Source of the DNA: Mycobacterium sp. BK086
Lineage (GTDB): Bacteria > Actinomycetota > Actinomycetes > Mycobacteriales > Mycobacteriaceae
Reading direction: 5' to 3'
DNA length: 64,000 bases
Assembly: GCA_004362315.1 (NCBI GenBank)
Contig: SNWL01000005.1
Location: 496,001 to 560,000, forward strand
The notes under the pieces were generated by a model, which saw only the letters and a list, made by a program, of their open reading frames with translations, searched no databases and had not been told where the DNA came from. A program made the translations under genes and the position numbers. Positions within the stretch are counted from its first letter, which is position 1. The number at the start of each line of letters is the position of its first letter. Below, piece after piece: positions 16,345-25,097 of the stretch.

Positions 16345-18261
16345 ATGACGACTCTCAGTCCCCCGCCCATCCGCGAGAACATCCTGCAGTTCGCTGATGC
16401 CGAACCGGAGCCGCCGTCGCGATGGCGCCGCTTCATCCCCCACTCCCGCCGCGCCAAGGCGGCTGTCGCCGGCGGGTTGAGCGTGCTCCTGGTCGCGGGC
16501 GTCCTGACGGCGACGTACGAGACGTCACCGGGCGGCACTCTGTGGGGTGCCGAGAAGATGATCTTTGCAGAGCATTCACAAGACGTTGCCCTGGCCGCGG
16601 TCGTCAGCGATCTCAAGCAGGCTCAGGACATCCTCGGTGGCGGACAACAGCCCACTCCCGATCAGCTGACCGCGGCCCGCACATCCCTCAATCAGGCCAA
16701 ACAGGACCTCGACTATCTCTCAGCCTCACCGCAGCGAACCAGCCTGCAGAACCTGTATCTGCAACTGACACAACAGCTTCTGCAGTACACGCCCGAATCG
16801 GTGCAGCAACTTCCGCCGCTGCCACTGCCCCCTCCTGCCGACCCCTCGCAGGCGCCGGATGTGGCGCTGACGAGCGCATCGGCGCCCAGTTGGGGTTACC
16901 CGATCACCGATGAGTCGGCGACGTTGGCCCCGCCGCCGGGTGTCCCGGACGCTCCGTTGGCTGACTGGCCCCAGCCCTACGCGCCTCCGCTGACACCGAA
17001 CCTCGGAGACCTCGGTTATTACGACCCGTCGTGGGGACAGCTCTACGGCTACGACCCAGGCGACTGGTACAACTATGACCTCAGTGGCTACAACCAGTAC
17101 GGCTATGACTTCCTGGGCTTCGATCGGTGGGGCTATGACCGCTGGGGCTACGACCGGTGGGGCTATGACCACTGGGGCTACAACTGGGCGGGCTACAACT
17201 GGGCCGGCTATGACCGCGACGGCTGGGATCGCGACGGCCGCAACGACTGGGGCCAACGCCGTGACCATCCCGGCGACCCACGTAATCAGGACTGGTACAA
17301 CGACCACCACGCCTACCAGCAGTACTACCAGTGGAAATTCCAGAACAACGACCCGGTCTATCACCGCACGCAATGGGATCAGGCTCATGGATTCAACGCG
17401 AACCTCTACCAGAACTGGAACAGGAACCGAGACTGGCAGAATCCGCGAAACCGGGACTGGGCACCGCCGGCCGCGGCAGCAGTCACGAACATCGACGTCC
17501 GCGCCTCGTCCCCAGTGGTCAACCTGAATGCCTCACTGACACAGTTCATTTCCACCGACAAGGCGACCAACTCGGGGCAATTGCTGAAGGACCTCGCCAA
17601 CAAGCCTGCGCGCGAGTTCACCAATGAACTCAACCCGCGGATCACGATGTCCACGGGATTGCAGCCTCAGCCACTGTCGACCCTTGGCAAGTTACCTGCG
17701 GGAAATCACCAAACAGCCTTGGCGCCACCAATATTGACCGCACCCGCGCCGGCAACGCCACCGTCGAAGGTGTCACCCGGGTTCGCCGCTCCCAAGCTCT
17801 CGCCGGCGCCCGCGTACACACCGCCGAAAGCCGACCAACCACCGGGCAGCCGCGAGCCGGGACGGGACGCCATGCCCCCGTCAGGACCTGTGGCGGTCCC
17901 GCCGAAGGCCGACCCGCAACCCGCCCCTCCCCCGGCTCCGCGTGAGGTCAATCCGGCTGAGCAGGCACCGGATCCGGTGCCACATCGGCAGGCCCAAGAG
18001 CAGCCGCCTGCTCAGGACGCACCGGCTCCACGAGCGCCGTCGCCCGCGCCCAAAGCGGAGGCCCCAGTGCGTCCGGCACCGGAGCCGCAGGCGCCCGTCC
18101 GCCAAGCGCCCGCTCCCCGCGCGCACGAAGCACCGCCACAGCAGCCGACCCGACAGGCACCGCCACAACACGAGGCGCCCGCACCGAGGCCCGCCCCTGA
18201 ACAGCACTCTGCACCTGCGCCCTCTGGTCCGAAGTGTTCGATGCCGGGGATGTGCGGATAA
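16345..18261 (+). CDS. RsdA-like membrane protein with aromatic pentapeptide repeats
   Basis: A 638-residue protein with five parts: a short cytosolic N-terminus (1-37); one membrane helix (about 38-58); a helical extracytoplasmic region (about 59-150) that resembles the outer part of the anti-sigma factor RsdA, opening with a GGTLWGAEKM-type segment; a Tyr/Trp/Asp/Gly-rich region (about 215-340) with eleven tandem pentapeptides of the GYDRW type; and a Pro/Ala-rich tail (about 440-630) that ends with two cysteines. The sigma-binding N-terminal domain of true RsdA is missing and no sigma factor is adjacent. An AGGAGG site precedes the ATG. Its role is unknown; a wall-spanning surface protein is one reading. 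Confidence 0.85.
   Translation: MTTLSPPPIRENILQFADAEPEPPSRWRRFIPHSRRAKAAVAGGLSVLLVAGVLTATYETSPGGTLWGAEKMIFAEHSQDVALAAVVSDLKQAQDILGGGQQPTPDQLTAARTSLNQAKQDLDYLSASPQRTSLQNLYLQLTQQLLQYTPESVQQLPPLPLPPPADPSQAPDVALTSASAPSWGYPITDESATLAPPPGVPDAPLADWPQPYAPPLTPNLGDLGYYDPSWGQLYGYDPGDWYNYDLSGYNQYGYDFLGFDRWGYDRWGYDRWGYDHWGYNWAGYNWAGYDRDGWDRDGRNDWGQRRDHPGDPRNQDWYNDHHAYQQYYQWKFQNNDPVYHRTQWDQAHGFNANLYQNWNRNRDWQNPRNRDWAPPAAAAVTNIDVRASSPVVNLNASLTQFISTDKATNSGQLLKDLANKPAREFTNELNPRITMSTGLQPQPLSTLGKLPAGNHQTALAPPILTAPAPATPPSKVSPGFAAPKLSPAPAYTPPKADQPPGSREPGRDAMPPSGPVAVPPKADPQPAPPPAPREVNPAEQAPDPVPHRQAQEQPPAQDAPAPRAPSPAPKAEAPVRPAPEPQAPVRQAPAPRAHEAPPQQPTRQAPPQHEAPAPRPAPEQHSAPAPSGPKCSMPGMCG
17086..17250 (+). repeat. Eleven in-frame 15-bp tandem repeats
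   Basis: Each unit begins GGC (Gly) and mostly continues TAT/TAC-GAC/AAC, encoding GYD- or GYN-type pentapeptides such as GYDRW, GYDHW and GYNWA. Units at 17116-17175 are the most alike. Codon choice varies between units (TAT or TAC, CGC or CGG), so the protein pattern is selected, not just recently copied DNA. Confidence 0.85.
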
Positions 18262-18356
18262 CCAACGAAACCCGGCGCCGCGAACCTCTTCGAAGTGAGC
18301 AGTAGTCCTGCAGAATCGGGATGAGTCTGCCCACTTCGACTTACGGGACCGCCAAT

Positions 18357-18752
18357 ATGACTGATCAGGGCCAAGATTCGATACCGGAGTACACCGACGT
18401 CCCCATCGGGATCGACGCTGTCGGTACCCGAAGTGAATTCGACAGGCTCGGGACTGTCGAGGTCCCGGCCGACAAGTATTGGGGAGCGCAGACGCAGCGC
18501 TCTCTGCAGCATTTCTCGATCGGCAAAGACCACATGCCCATTGAGGTCTATCGCGCCTACGGGCTGGTGAAGAATGGCTGCGCACTTGTCAACGAGCGTG
18601 CGGGACGGGTCGATCACTATGTCGCTACCAGTGCCATGCTGGACAGCACGCTGCGTGACGCGGCGCTGGTATCGGGCAAACTCACCGCCGAACAATTCGA
18701 TTCCGTCGTCAAGCCACATGACATGGTCGGCGATGGCATCGCAGGAGCCTGA
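18357..18752 (+). pseudogene. Internally deleted class II fumarase
   Basis: A 131-residue open frame. Residues about 24-84 match the N-terminus of class II fumarases (EVPADKYWGAQTQRSL is a hallmark), and residues about 88-126 match their extreme C-terminus (TLRDAAL, then EQFDSVVKPHDMVG). A normal fumarase has about 460 residues, so roughly 330 residues, including the SS-G-S---P-K-N catalytic signature, are absent. The reading frame is kept across the junction near 18609-18630. It cannot be an active fumarase. It ends inside the start of the ThrE-type gene (20-nt overlap), so it might persist as a coupled leader. An alternative ATG is at 18321. Confidence 0.75.
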
Positions 18753-19980
18753 TCCCGTCGCGCCGAAGGCGCTGGACATCATCGCCCGCACCGCGGCATT
18801 CCTCCACGACCACGGTCAGTCGACCTCCATGACGCTCACTGCTGTCGAGCGGCTCAGTCGCGGACTGTCTCAGCCCGCGGTGGTGATACCGGCGTGGGCG
18901 TCGGTCACGGCGTACGACCCCCGCCCAGGCGGGGCTCTCATCATCACCACCGCCCGGCCCAACGTCGTCAACATGCGCAGGGTGGGGGTCGTGATGCGCG
19001 CCGTCGACGCGGCCGAGGACGGGCCCGTTCTCGAGGCCGACATCGAGCGCGCTCTCATGGAGGCGCGCAACCTTCCGGTCTCTGCCACAACACCATTCGT
19101 CGCCGCCTGTGCGTTGGGCGCCGCGGCACTCGCATTGGTCTTCGGCGCCACCGACGTTCGCGTCATTGCACTGGTCGCGGCCGCCGCGGGGATCGGAGGT
19201 CTGCTACGAAGGCTGTCGGGGCGCTTCTCCGTAGGCCCGCTGGTCGAGACGTTCGGCGCCGCGCTGGTGGCCGGAGTCGCCGGCGCCATCGCTGTGCACG
19301 CCGATTTCGGTCACGCGGCGCTGGTGGCGGTGTGTCCGGCAATGGTCCTCGTGCCAGGGCCCCAAATCCTCATCGGCGCAATGGATCTCCTCGCGCTGCG
19401 GGTACCGCTTGCGGTTGCGCGTCTGAGCTACGCAGCTCTGGTGCTGGCCACCATCGCCGCCGGCCTGATCGTCGGACTGCGCGTGGGCGGCCAGAGTCTG
19501 GCGGTGACATCGCCAAGCACTGACGTTCCGTTCCTCGTGGACGTCTTCGCCGCTGGTGTCGCAGCCGCGTGCTATCCGGTGTTTTTCTCCATGCCCTACC
19601 GACTGCTGGGCTGGCCGATCGTTGCCGGTATGGCCGCACATGCGCTGCATTGGTGGTCGATGACTGCGTGGCACGCAAGCTTGCCGACGGCGGCCCTCTT
19701 CTCCTGCCTCCTCGTCGGCGCTCTTCTCACGCCCGTCGCCTATCGGTTACGAATCCCCTTCGCGGCAATCGGATTCGCCGCGGTGGTGGCACTGGTTCCC
19801 GGCGTCTACGTCTTCCGCACAGTCGCCGGTCTCGCCGAGATGGTGTCAGCACCGACGACCGAGTTGATGCTCGACATCGGAATGAACGGGGTCACCGCCG
19901 CACTGACCGTTGCCTGCATGGCGTTGGGTCTGACCCTGCCGACGTTTGTGCGGGACCGAATCTTGAGTCGGACTCAGTGA
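18733..19980 (+). CDS. ThrE-type threonine/serine exporter family protein
   Basis: A 415-residue membrane protein. The first 110 residues are soluble and contain the family pattern (RTAAFLHDHGQS, then ARPNVVNMRRV). The rest has about ten hydrophobic helices, as in ThrE, which exports threonine and serine using the proton gradient. A conserved VPGPQILIG loop lies in the middle. The ATG at 18733 overlaps the end of the deleted fumarase frame by 20 nt. The GltS-type symporter follows after 79 nt, suggesting an amino-acid transport module. Confidence 0.88.
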   Translation: MASQEPDPVAPKALDIIARTAAFLHDHGQSTSMTLTAVERLSRGLSQPAVVIPAWASVTAYDPRPGGALIITTARPNVVNMRRVGVVMRAVDAAEDGPVLEADIERALMEARNLPVSATTPFVAACALGAAALALVFGATDVRVIALVAAAAGIGGLLRRLSGRFSVGPLVETFGAALVAGVAGAIAVHADFGHAALVAVCPAMVLVPGPQILIGAMDLLALRVPLAVARLSYAALVLATIAAGLIVGLRVGGQSLAVTSPSTDVPFLVDVFAAGVAAACYPVFFSMPYRLLGWPIVAGMAAHALHWWSMTAWHASLPTAALFSCLLVGALLTPVAYRLRIPFAAIGFAAVVALVPGVYVFRTVAGLAEMVSAPTTELMLDIGMNGVTAALTVACMALGLTLPTFVRDRILSRTQ

Positions 19981-20059
19981 GGTATCAGGCATGACAATTT
20001 CCGTCGCCGACGCGCCGGTGCCCGTAGGTTGAGAGCCACCCCTTCGACCGAGGATTCTG

Positions 20060-21433
20060 ATGTTCAACCGGCTGACCGACGCACAGACGGTCGGCTTCGC
20101 GTTGGTGATCCTCGGTGTGATGTTCGGCGTCGGCTGGATCGTCCGTTCGCGCCTGAGCTTTCTGCGCGCGATGTTCATCCCCTCGAGCATCGTCGCCGGC
20201 TTCCTGGTGTTGCTCTTGGGACCGCAGGTGCTGGGCAGGCTCATCGGCACCAACGGGCTGTTTCCCACCGAAGTGCTCGACATCTGGCGCGTGATGCCGG
20301 GTCTGCTGATCAACGTCGTTTTCGGCGCGATCATGATCGGCAAGACGCTGCCCACACCCCGTAGGCTCTGGCAGGCTGCCGCTCCACACGCCCTATTCGG
20401 AACGTTCCTGTCGCTCGGCCAATTCGCGCTGGCCGGCCTTGCGGTGCTCTTCATCCTCGGACCGGTTTTCGGGTTACCCCCTGCCGCGGGAGCGCTGCTC
20501 GAGATGTCGTTCGCCGGCGGGCACGGCACGATCGCCGGGATGGGCCAACTCCTCGCCGAGGCCGGAGCTCCGGAGTTGGTGGACGTCGGTCTGGGTTTGG
20601 CGACGATCAGCATGATCACGGGAATCGGAGTCGGTTCGGCACTCGTGCGGTGGGCGGTACGCAGCCCGCGAGTCACGGTGGCGCGCAACGCAGCTCTCAC
20701 CACGCACGACGATTACGACATCGACCGCGTACGTCCGGCACCCGTCGACGAACGTGAGCGCACGGACGACGGAATCCACTCCACGGTCCTCGCCTTCGCG
20801 CTCATAGCGGCCGCGATCGCCGTGGCTATCGCCTTGTTGTGGGGGCTGCGCTGGGTCGCCAACGCGGGTGGTTCGGATATTTTCGACAGGCTTCCGCTCT
20901 TCCCCATCACCGTCATCGGCGGGTTCCTCGTGCAGTGGCTGGCGACTAAGACCGGGCAAGCCGCCAAGATCGACAAACGAGCAGTGGACGGCATCTCGGC
21001 GGTGGCGCTCGATGCCCTGCTGGTGTGTGCGATCGGCACGATGTCCTTGGCGGCACTGGCCTCGAACGTCCCAGCCATCATCGTGTTCACCGTCATCGGT
21101 GTGCTGTGGAGTGCGATCACGTTGATCTGGTTGGGCCGGCGATTCCACCGCCACAACTGGTTCGAGCACACCATCGCCGACTTCGGCCAGTCACAGGGCA
21201 ATGTCGCGACGGGATTTGTGTTGGCGGACATGGTCGACCCGCAACGGCGCACCAGCACGGCCAACGACTACGGCTACAAACAACTGATCTACGAGCCGAT
21301 CCTCGGTGGCGGACTCATCACCGCGCTGTCGGTCCCGCTCATCACAGACATCGGCTTGCCGGCGTTCACCGCGGTGAGCGTCGTGCTCCTGCTTATCGTG
21401 GGCGCCTGGGGAATTCGCCGAGGCGCTTCATGA
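20060..21433 (+). CDS. GltS-type sodium/glutamate symporter family protein
   Basis: A 457-residue membrane protein with about 11-12 helices in two pseudo-symmetrical halves. Key loops are visible: GGHGTIAGMGQL near residue 154 and, in the second half, SQGNVATGFVLADM near residue 379. These correspond to the re-entrant segments of GltS. It would import glutamate or a related dicarboxylate with sodium. A polar loop (about residues 205-240) joins the halves. Its stop overlaps the start of the AAA/kinase-like gene (ATGA). GltS-type carriers are uncommon in mycobacteria as far as I recall. Confidence 0.87.
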   Translation: MFNRLTDAQTVGFALVILGVMFGVGWIVRSRLSFLRAMFIPSSIVAGFLVLLLGPQVLGRLIGTNGLFPTEVLDIWRVMPGLLINVVFGAIMIGKTLPTPRRLWQAAAPHALFGTFLSLGQFALAGLAVLFILGPVFGLPPAAGALLEMSFAGGHGTIAGMGQLLAEAGAPELVDVGLGLATISMITGIGVGSALVRWAVRSPRVTVARNAALTTHDDYDIDRVRPAPVDERERTDDGIHSTVLAFALIAAAIAVAIALLWGLRWVANAGGSDIFDRLPLFPITVIGGFLVQWLATKTGQAAKIDKRAVDGISAVALDALLVCAIGTMSLAALASNVPAIIVFTVIGVLWSAITLIWLGRRFHRHNWFEHTIADFGQSQGNVATGFVLADMVDPQRRTSTANDYGYKQLIYEPILGGGLITALSVPLITDIGLPAFTAVSVVLLLIVGAWGIRRGAS

Positions 21434-22128
21434 GGATCGCCGTCAGTGGCTCCCACAGCATGGGCAAGTCCACTCTGGTTCGAGACTTTCACGCGGCGCA
21501 TCCCGAGTTCGTGATCGAGGACGAGCCGTACCGCTATCTCGCCGCTCACGGTGAACGAATCCACTTCGCGGAGCGCGCCAGCCAACGCTGCAACACCCTG
21601 ATGACACAGCACGCGATCAGTCGCATCATCGAGGCGCGGGATATCCGGCCGGGTACGAACGTCATCTGCGATCGCAGCTGCCTTGATTTCATTCCCTACT
21701 CGGAGTACGCGCGCGCCATGGGTGGCGAGGAAGGCGTTCCCGAAAGCGACCGGCGCAGAACGCTGGAAGTCCGCGCTGACATGCAGGAGAAGAACAACGC
21801 GCGGTATCCGTCGGATATCACGGCTGCCTTCATCGACGAACTGTGGGACGTCGTTGTCGACAGCGATGCCTTGCGCAGCTACGACCTGATTGTGTTCCTT
21901 CCACTCACCGGTGACCCGGCGGTCGATCCGGCGATGGAGGACGACGGGATCCGCTCGGTGGAATCCTTCTACCGCAACTGGATCGATCGCGCGTTCAAGA
22001 GGCTGTACCGCGAGGAACTGCCTCGGCGTGCTCCTCTGCCCTGCCGATTTGCCGAGCTCACGGGTGATCGGGAGGAGCGAGTGAGAGCGCTGGAGCGAAT
22101 CATCGACGAAATGCGCAAAGTTAAGTAG
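21430..22128 (+). CDS. AAA_28 / NadR-like P-loop ATPase or kinase
   Basis: A 232-residue protein with a Walker A motif GSHSMGKST at residues 6-14 and a Walker-B-like VICDRSCLD near residue 76. This resembles the nucleoside-kinase-like domain of NadR and the AAA_28 family. It may phosphorylate a small molecule or act as a nucleotide-dependent switch; the substrate is unknown. The ATG at 21430 lies within the ATGA overlap with the GltS-type gene, so translation is coupled. This suggests the kinase acts on, or regulates uptake of, the transported compound (inference). Confidence 0.82.
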   Translation: MRIAVSGSHSMGKSTLVRDFHAAHPEFVIEDEPYRYLAAHGERIHFAERASQRCNTLMTQHAISRIIEARDIRPGTNVICDRSCLDFIPYSEYARAMGGEEGVPESDRRRTLEVRADMQEKNNARYPSDITAAFIDELWDVVVDSDALRSYDLIVFLPLTGDPAVDPAMEDDGIRSVESFYRNWIDRAFKRLYREELPRRAPLPCRFAELTGDREERVRALERIIDEMRKVK

Positions 22129-22202
22129 TCCAATACCTGTGCCCTTGGCTTCGGCCTCCGTGATCATGGATGAGGCGGACGCGGTCGGCTCGGGAGGTCA
22201 CC

Positions 22203-23504
22203 ATGACAACGCTCGAATCGGGTATCAACCACAGCGCTAACGGCACACCGCCACCTCACGTGCCGTTGAGCGATATCGACTTGGGCTCACTCGAGTTCTG
22301 GGGATGGGACGACGACCGCCGCGACGGGGCGTTCGCGACCCTGCGCCGCGAGGCGCCCGTCGCGTTCTTCGAGGCCGCGACGGTACCGGGATTCGAATCA
22401 GGCCCCGGCCATTGGGCGTTGACGTCCTTCGACCATGTGCACCATGCGAGCCGGCATCCCGAGGTGTTCAGTTCCGTTCCGACCAGCGTGTCCCTGAGTG
22501 AGATCGACCCGGCGGTCGCGGAATTCAGCGGATCGATGATCAACCTCGACGATCCGCGCCATCTGCGGCTGCGGTCGATCGTCAATCGCGCGTTCACCCC
22601 CAAAATGGTGGCCCGCATCGACGAGAGCGTCCGTCATCGCGCGCAGCAACTGGTGAGCGACATGGTGGCCGCTCATCCCGATGGGACGGCCGATTTCGTC
22701 GCGTCTTTGTCGGGTCCGTTTCCGCTACAGATCATCTGCGACATGATGGGCATCCCTGAGGCCGACCAACAGAAGATCTTCCACTGGACCTCGATCGCCT
22801 TGGGAATCGGCGACAAGGAGGTGGCCTCCGACCACGATGTGGTGATCCAGGCGGTGCTCGACATCGCCGCGTACGGCATGGAGTTGGCCGAGGCCCGCCG
22901 CTGCGAGCCTGCCGACGATCTGACCTCGAACCTGGTGCACGCGGAAGTCGACGGCGAGCGGCTGTCGTCCGCGGAGATCGCGTCGTTCTTCATGCTGTTG
23001 TCGGCGGCGGGCAATGAGACCACCCGCAATGCCATCAGCCACGGCATGGTGGCGTTGAGCCGGTATCCCGAAGCGCGGCAGACCTGGTGGGCCGATTTCG
23101 ACGCCGTCGCCCCCAGCGCGGTCGAGGAAATCGTGCGCTGGGCGACCCCGGTGATCTTCATGCGGCGCAATCTCACGCAGGACGTCGAACTCGGCGGCGT
23201 GACGATGAAATCCGGCGACAAGGTATCGATGTGGTACAACTCGGCCAATCGCGACGAAGCCAAATTTGACAACCCATGGTCGTTCGATGTCATGCGAAAT
23301 CCCAACCCGCACTTGGGATACGGCGGTGGCGGAGCCCACTTCTGTCTGGGCGCAAACCTCGCCCGGCGAGAGATCCGGGTGATGTTCGAGGAGTTGCACG
23401 CCCGCGTTCCCGACATCGTCGCCGTCGAGGAGCCCGCGATCCTGCATTCGGCGTTCATCCACGGCATCAAACGATTGCCTGTCGCCTGGACTCCCCCGGG
23501 CTGA
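22203..23504 (+). CDS. cyp124: CYP124-family cytochrome P450
   Basis: A 433-residue P450 very like mycobacterial CYP124, which hydroxylates the terminal carbon of methyl-branched lipids and the cholesterol side chain. Shared features include the opening DLGSLEFW, the GSMINLDDPRH region near residue 110, the I-helix AGNETTRNA near residue 270, the EIVRWATPV K helix, and the haem loop GGGGAHFCLGANLARREI near residue 373. The ATG at 22203 is preferred because GGGAGG lies 5 nt upstream; an ATG at 22170 would add 11 residues. Its neighbours differ from the Mycobacterium tuberculosis cyp124 locus, so it could be a paralogue. Confidence 0.88.
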   Translation: MTTLESGINHSANGTPPPHVPLSDIDLGSLEFWGWDDDRRDGAFATLRREAPVAFFEAATVPGFESGPGHWALTSFDHVHHASRHPEVFSSVPTSVSLSEIDPAVAEFSGSMINLDDPRHLRLRSIVNRAFTPKMVARIDESVRHRAQQLVSDMVAAHPDGTADFVASLSGPFPLQIICDMMGIPEADQQKIFHWTSIALGIGDKEVASDHDVVIQAVLDIAAYGMELAEARRCEPADDLTSNLVHAEVDGERLSSAEIASFFMLLSAAGNETTRNAISHGMVALSRYPEARQTWWADFDAVAPSAVEEIVRWATPVIFMRRNLTQDVELGGVTMKSGDKVSMWYNSANRDEAKFDNPWSFDVMRNPNPHLGYGGGGAHFCLGANLARREIRVMFEELHARVPDIVAVEEPAILHSAFIHGIKRLPVAWTPPG

Positions 23505-23534
23505 CCGCCGGTCGCCTCATGCGAAGGTGCTGAG

Positions 23535-23954
23535 ATGACAATCTTCGTCGTCGACGCACCCGTGGCCATCGACCTCGCGGTCAAGGGAGCAACGATTCCT
23601 CCGGAGCACAGTCTGGCGGCTCCCACGCTGCTACGTTCACAGGCGCTGGCGCTTGTGTACGGATCGGTGCAGCGCGGCGAGATCGATCAACGCGCCGGCC
23701 GCAAGATCCTCGACGATATCCGTGGGTTGCGGATTCGGCTGCTGGGCGACCGGTCGCTGCAGGACACCGCATGGCGAATCGCCGCCAAGTTGGACTGGCC
23801 CGACACCTATCGGACCGAGTACATCGCGCTGACCCAGCTGCAGGCCGATGCACTGGCCACCGCAGACAAGAAACTCGCCGCTGCGGCACGCGCATTCGTT
23901 GTGGTCGTGTCGCCGGCCGACATCGTCACAGGTGTCCCTAAATGCGCTGATTGA
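23535..23954 (+). CDS. PIN-domain (VapC-like) protein without a visible antitoxin
   Basis: A 139-residue PIN-domain protein. The first acidic residue is in FVVDAP (residue 7). The second, usually Glu in the helix near residue 40, appears replaced (LLRSQALAL). Further acidic positions occur in the TYRTEYIAL and ATADKK segments. VapC toxins cleave RNA. The gene starts 30 nt after the P450 with an AAGG site about 8 nt upstream, and no VapB-like antitoxin frame precedes it. It is either an orphan toxin, a weakened one, or is controlled by an antitoxin elsewhere. Confidence 0.8.
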   Translation: MTIFVVDAPVAIDLAVKGATIPPEHSLAAPTLLRSQALALVYGSVQRGEIDQRAGRKILDDIRGLRIRLLGDRSLQDTAWRIAAKLDWPDTYRTEYIALTQLQADALATADKKLAAAARAFVVVVSPADIVTGVPKCAD

Positions 23955-23963
23955 CAACAGGAT

Positions 23964-24941
23964 TCATCCCATGCATGCGGTAATGTTTCGGTAGCCGCAC
24001 TGGTCCTCGCGGGGTCGGCTGGGTGGCGGTGTGAATCCTTCGGGCCATGTCGTTGTGGCGTCGTACACGATGCGGCCGAGATTCGCCCCGGCCAGGTTCG
24101 CGCCGACCAAGTTCGCGTAGGAAAGGTCGGCGGCGTAGAGGTTTGCGCCGGTCAACTCTGCGTGATCCAGTAGTGCGGAGTGGAGGTTGGTCATGCTCAG
24201 GTTGGCGCCGGCTAGGTCCGCGTCGGTGAACTCGGCGGCGTTGAGATTCGCTCGCTGCAGGCTTGCGTTGGTGAGGCTTACGGCCGGCAACCACGCTTTG
24301 ACCAGACTCGAGGCGTCGAGGAGCACCCCGTCGAAGTTCTTTCCTGTCAGGATGACGTTGGCCAGACAGGTAGACCGGAGATCGATCCTCTCGGGTTGCC
24401 CCGCCCTCTGGTCACGTCGTCCGATCACCGTCAGCGCGGCGTCAACGTCGACGGTGGGAGTTGACGAGGCGGTGCATGTGTCCACCGGTCCCGCATGCGT
24501 GCGGACGTAGGCGCTGAGCACTTCGAAGATCACACCGCGGTCTGCATTGGAATCTCCGGCGAGACCTTCCAGCGAGTAGATGCCGCCGAGGCGGATATCC
24601 AGCTTGTCGGAGCCGAGTTGCTCGACCGCCTTCGTGAACCGGTCGGTGACCTGTCCCCTCTCGGAGAGCGTGTACTGCTGTTCAGTGGACCTCAGGGATT
24701 GGGCCGAGAACCACAACGCGGCAACGGCCGTGAGCGCCGTGGCCACCGCCGCGAGCTTCGACCAGCCGGTCCAGTTGACTAGCCGGTGGCCTCCCCGCCG
24801 AACGGACGCGACCGCCCGCTGCCGGCGGGTCAGGAGTGGCGCCGGCTGTCTCAGCCGTAGACGCTGTTGGCCACCGCGAGAAAGTCGAACGCCGGCAGCC
24901 CGATTGCTCGGTTCACGCGATGCCGCGGGTAACGGACTCAC
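23964..24941 (-). CDS. Membrane-anchored pentapeptide-repeat protein
   Basis: A 325-residue protein with a basic N-terminal region (1-55), one membrane helix (about 60-80) and a helical linker. From about residue 195 to 300 it has pentapeptide repeats of the A(N/D)Lxx type, which form a right-handed quadrilateral beta-helix. The linker (VTDRFTKAVEQLGSDK) is commonly seen in bacterial membrane pentapeptide proteins. The function is unknown; some soluble relatives mimic DNA, but this one is membrane-bound. The GTG at 24941 has no strong ribosome-binding site, so the start is less certain. It converges with the PIN-domain gene. Confidence 0.87.
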   Translation of the reverse strand: MSPLPAASREPSNRAAGVRLSRGGQQRLRLRQPAPLLTRRQRAVASVRRGGHRLVNWTGWSKLAAVATALTAVAALWFSAQSLRSTEQQYTLSERGQVTDRFTKAVEQLGSDKLDIRLGGIYSLEGLAGDSNADRGVIFEVLSAYVRTHAGPVDTCTASSTPTVDVDAALTVIGRRDQRAGQPERIDLRSTCLANVILTGKNFDGVLLDASSLVKAWLPAVSLTNASLQRANLNAAEFTDADLAGANLSMTNLHSALLDHAELTGANLYAADLSYANLVGANLAGANLGRIVYDATTTWPEGFTPPPSRPREDQCGYRNITACMG

Positions 24942-25085
24942 CTATCAATGATCTTCCGGACGCTCGGGGTTGCACGCGCAGCGGACTACTCGTATCCGGG
25001 CAGGTGGGTAACGGTCCGAACTCATCTTGGGTCAATACCGGACACAAGAAGCGAGTCGCTACACCAGTAACAACAGTCACATCGT

Positions 25086-25091
25086 TAACAT
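25086..25091 (+). promoter_or_regulatory. -10 box of a probable leaderless promoter
   Basis: TAACAT lies 6 nt upstream of the ATG at 25098 with no ribosome-binding site between them. This fits a leaderless mRNA for the DUF1906 gene. Confidence 0.45.
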
Positions 25092-25097
25092 CACGCG

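Noticed and set aside
17086..17250. Possible CRISPR-like or satellite array
   Set aside because: The 15-bp units are in frame, vary in synonymous positions and encode a peptide repeat; there are no spacers.
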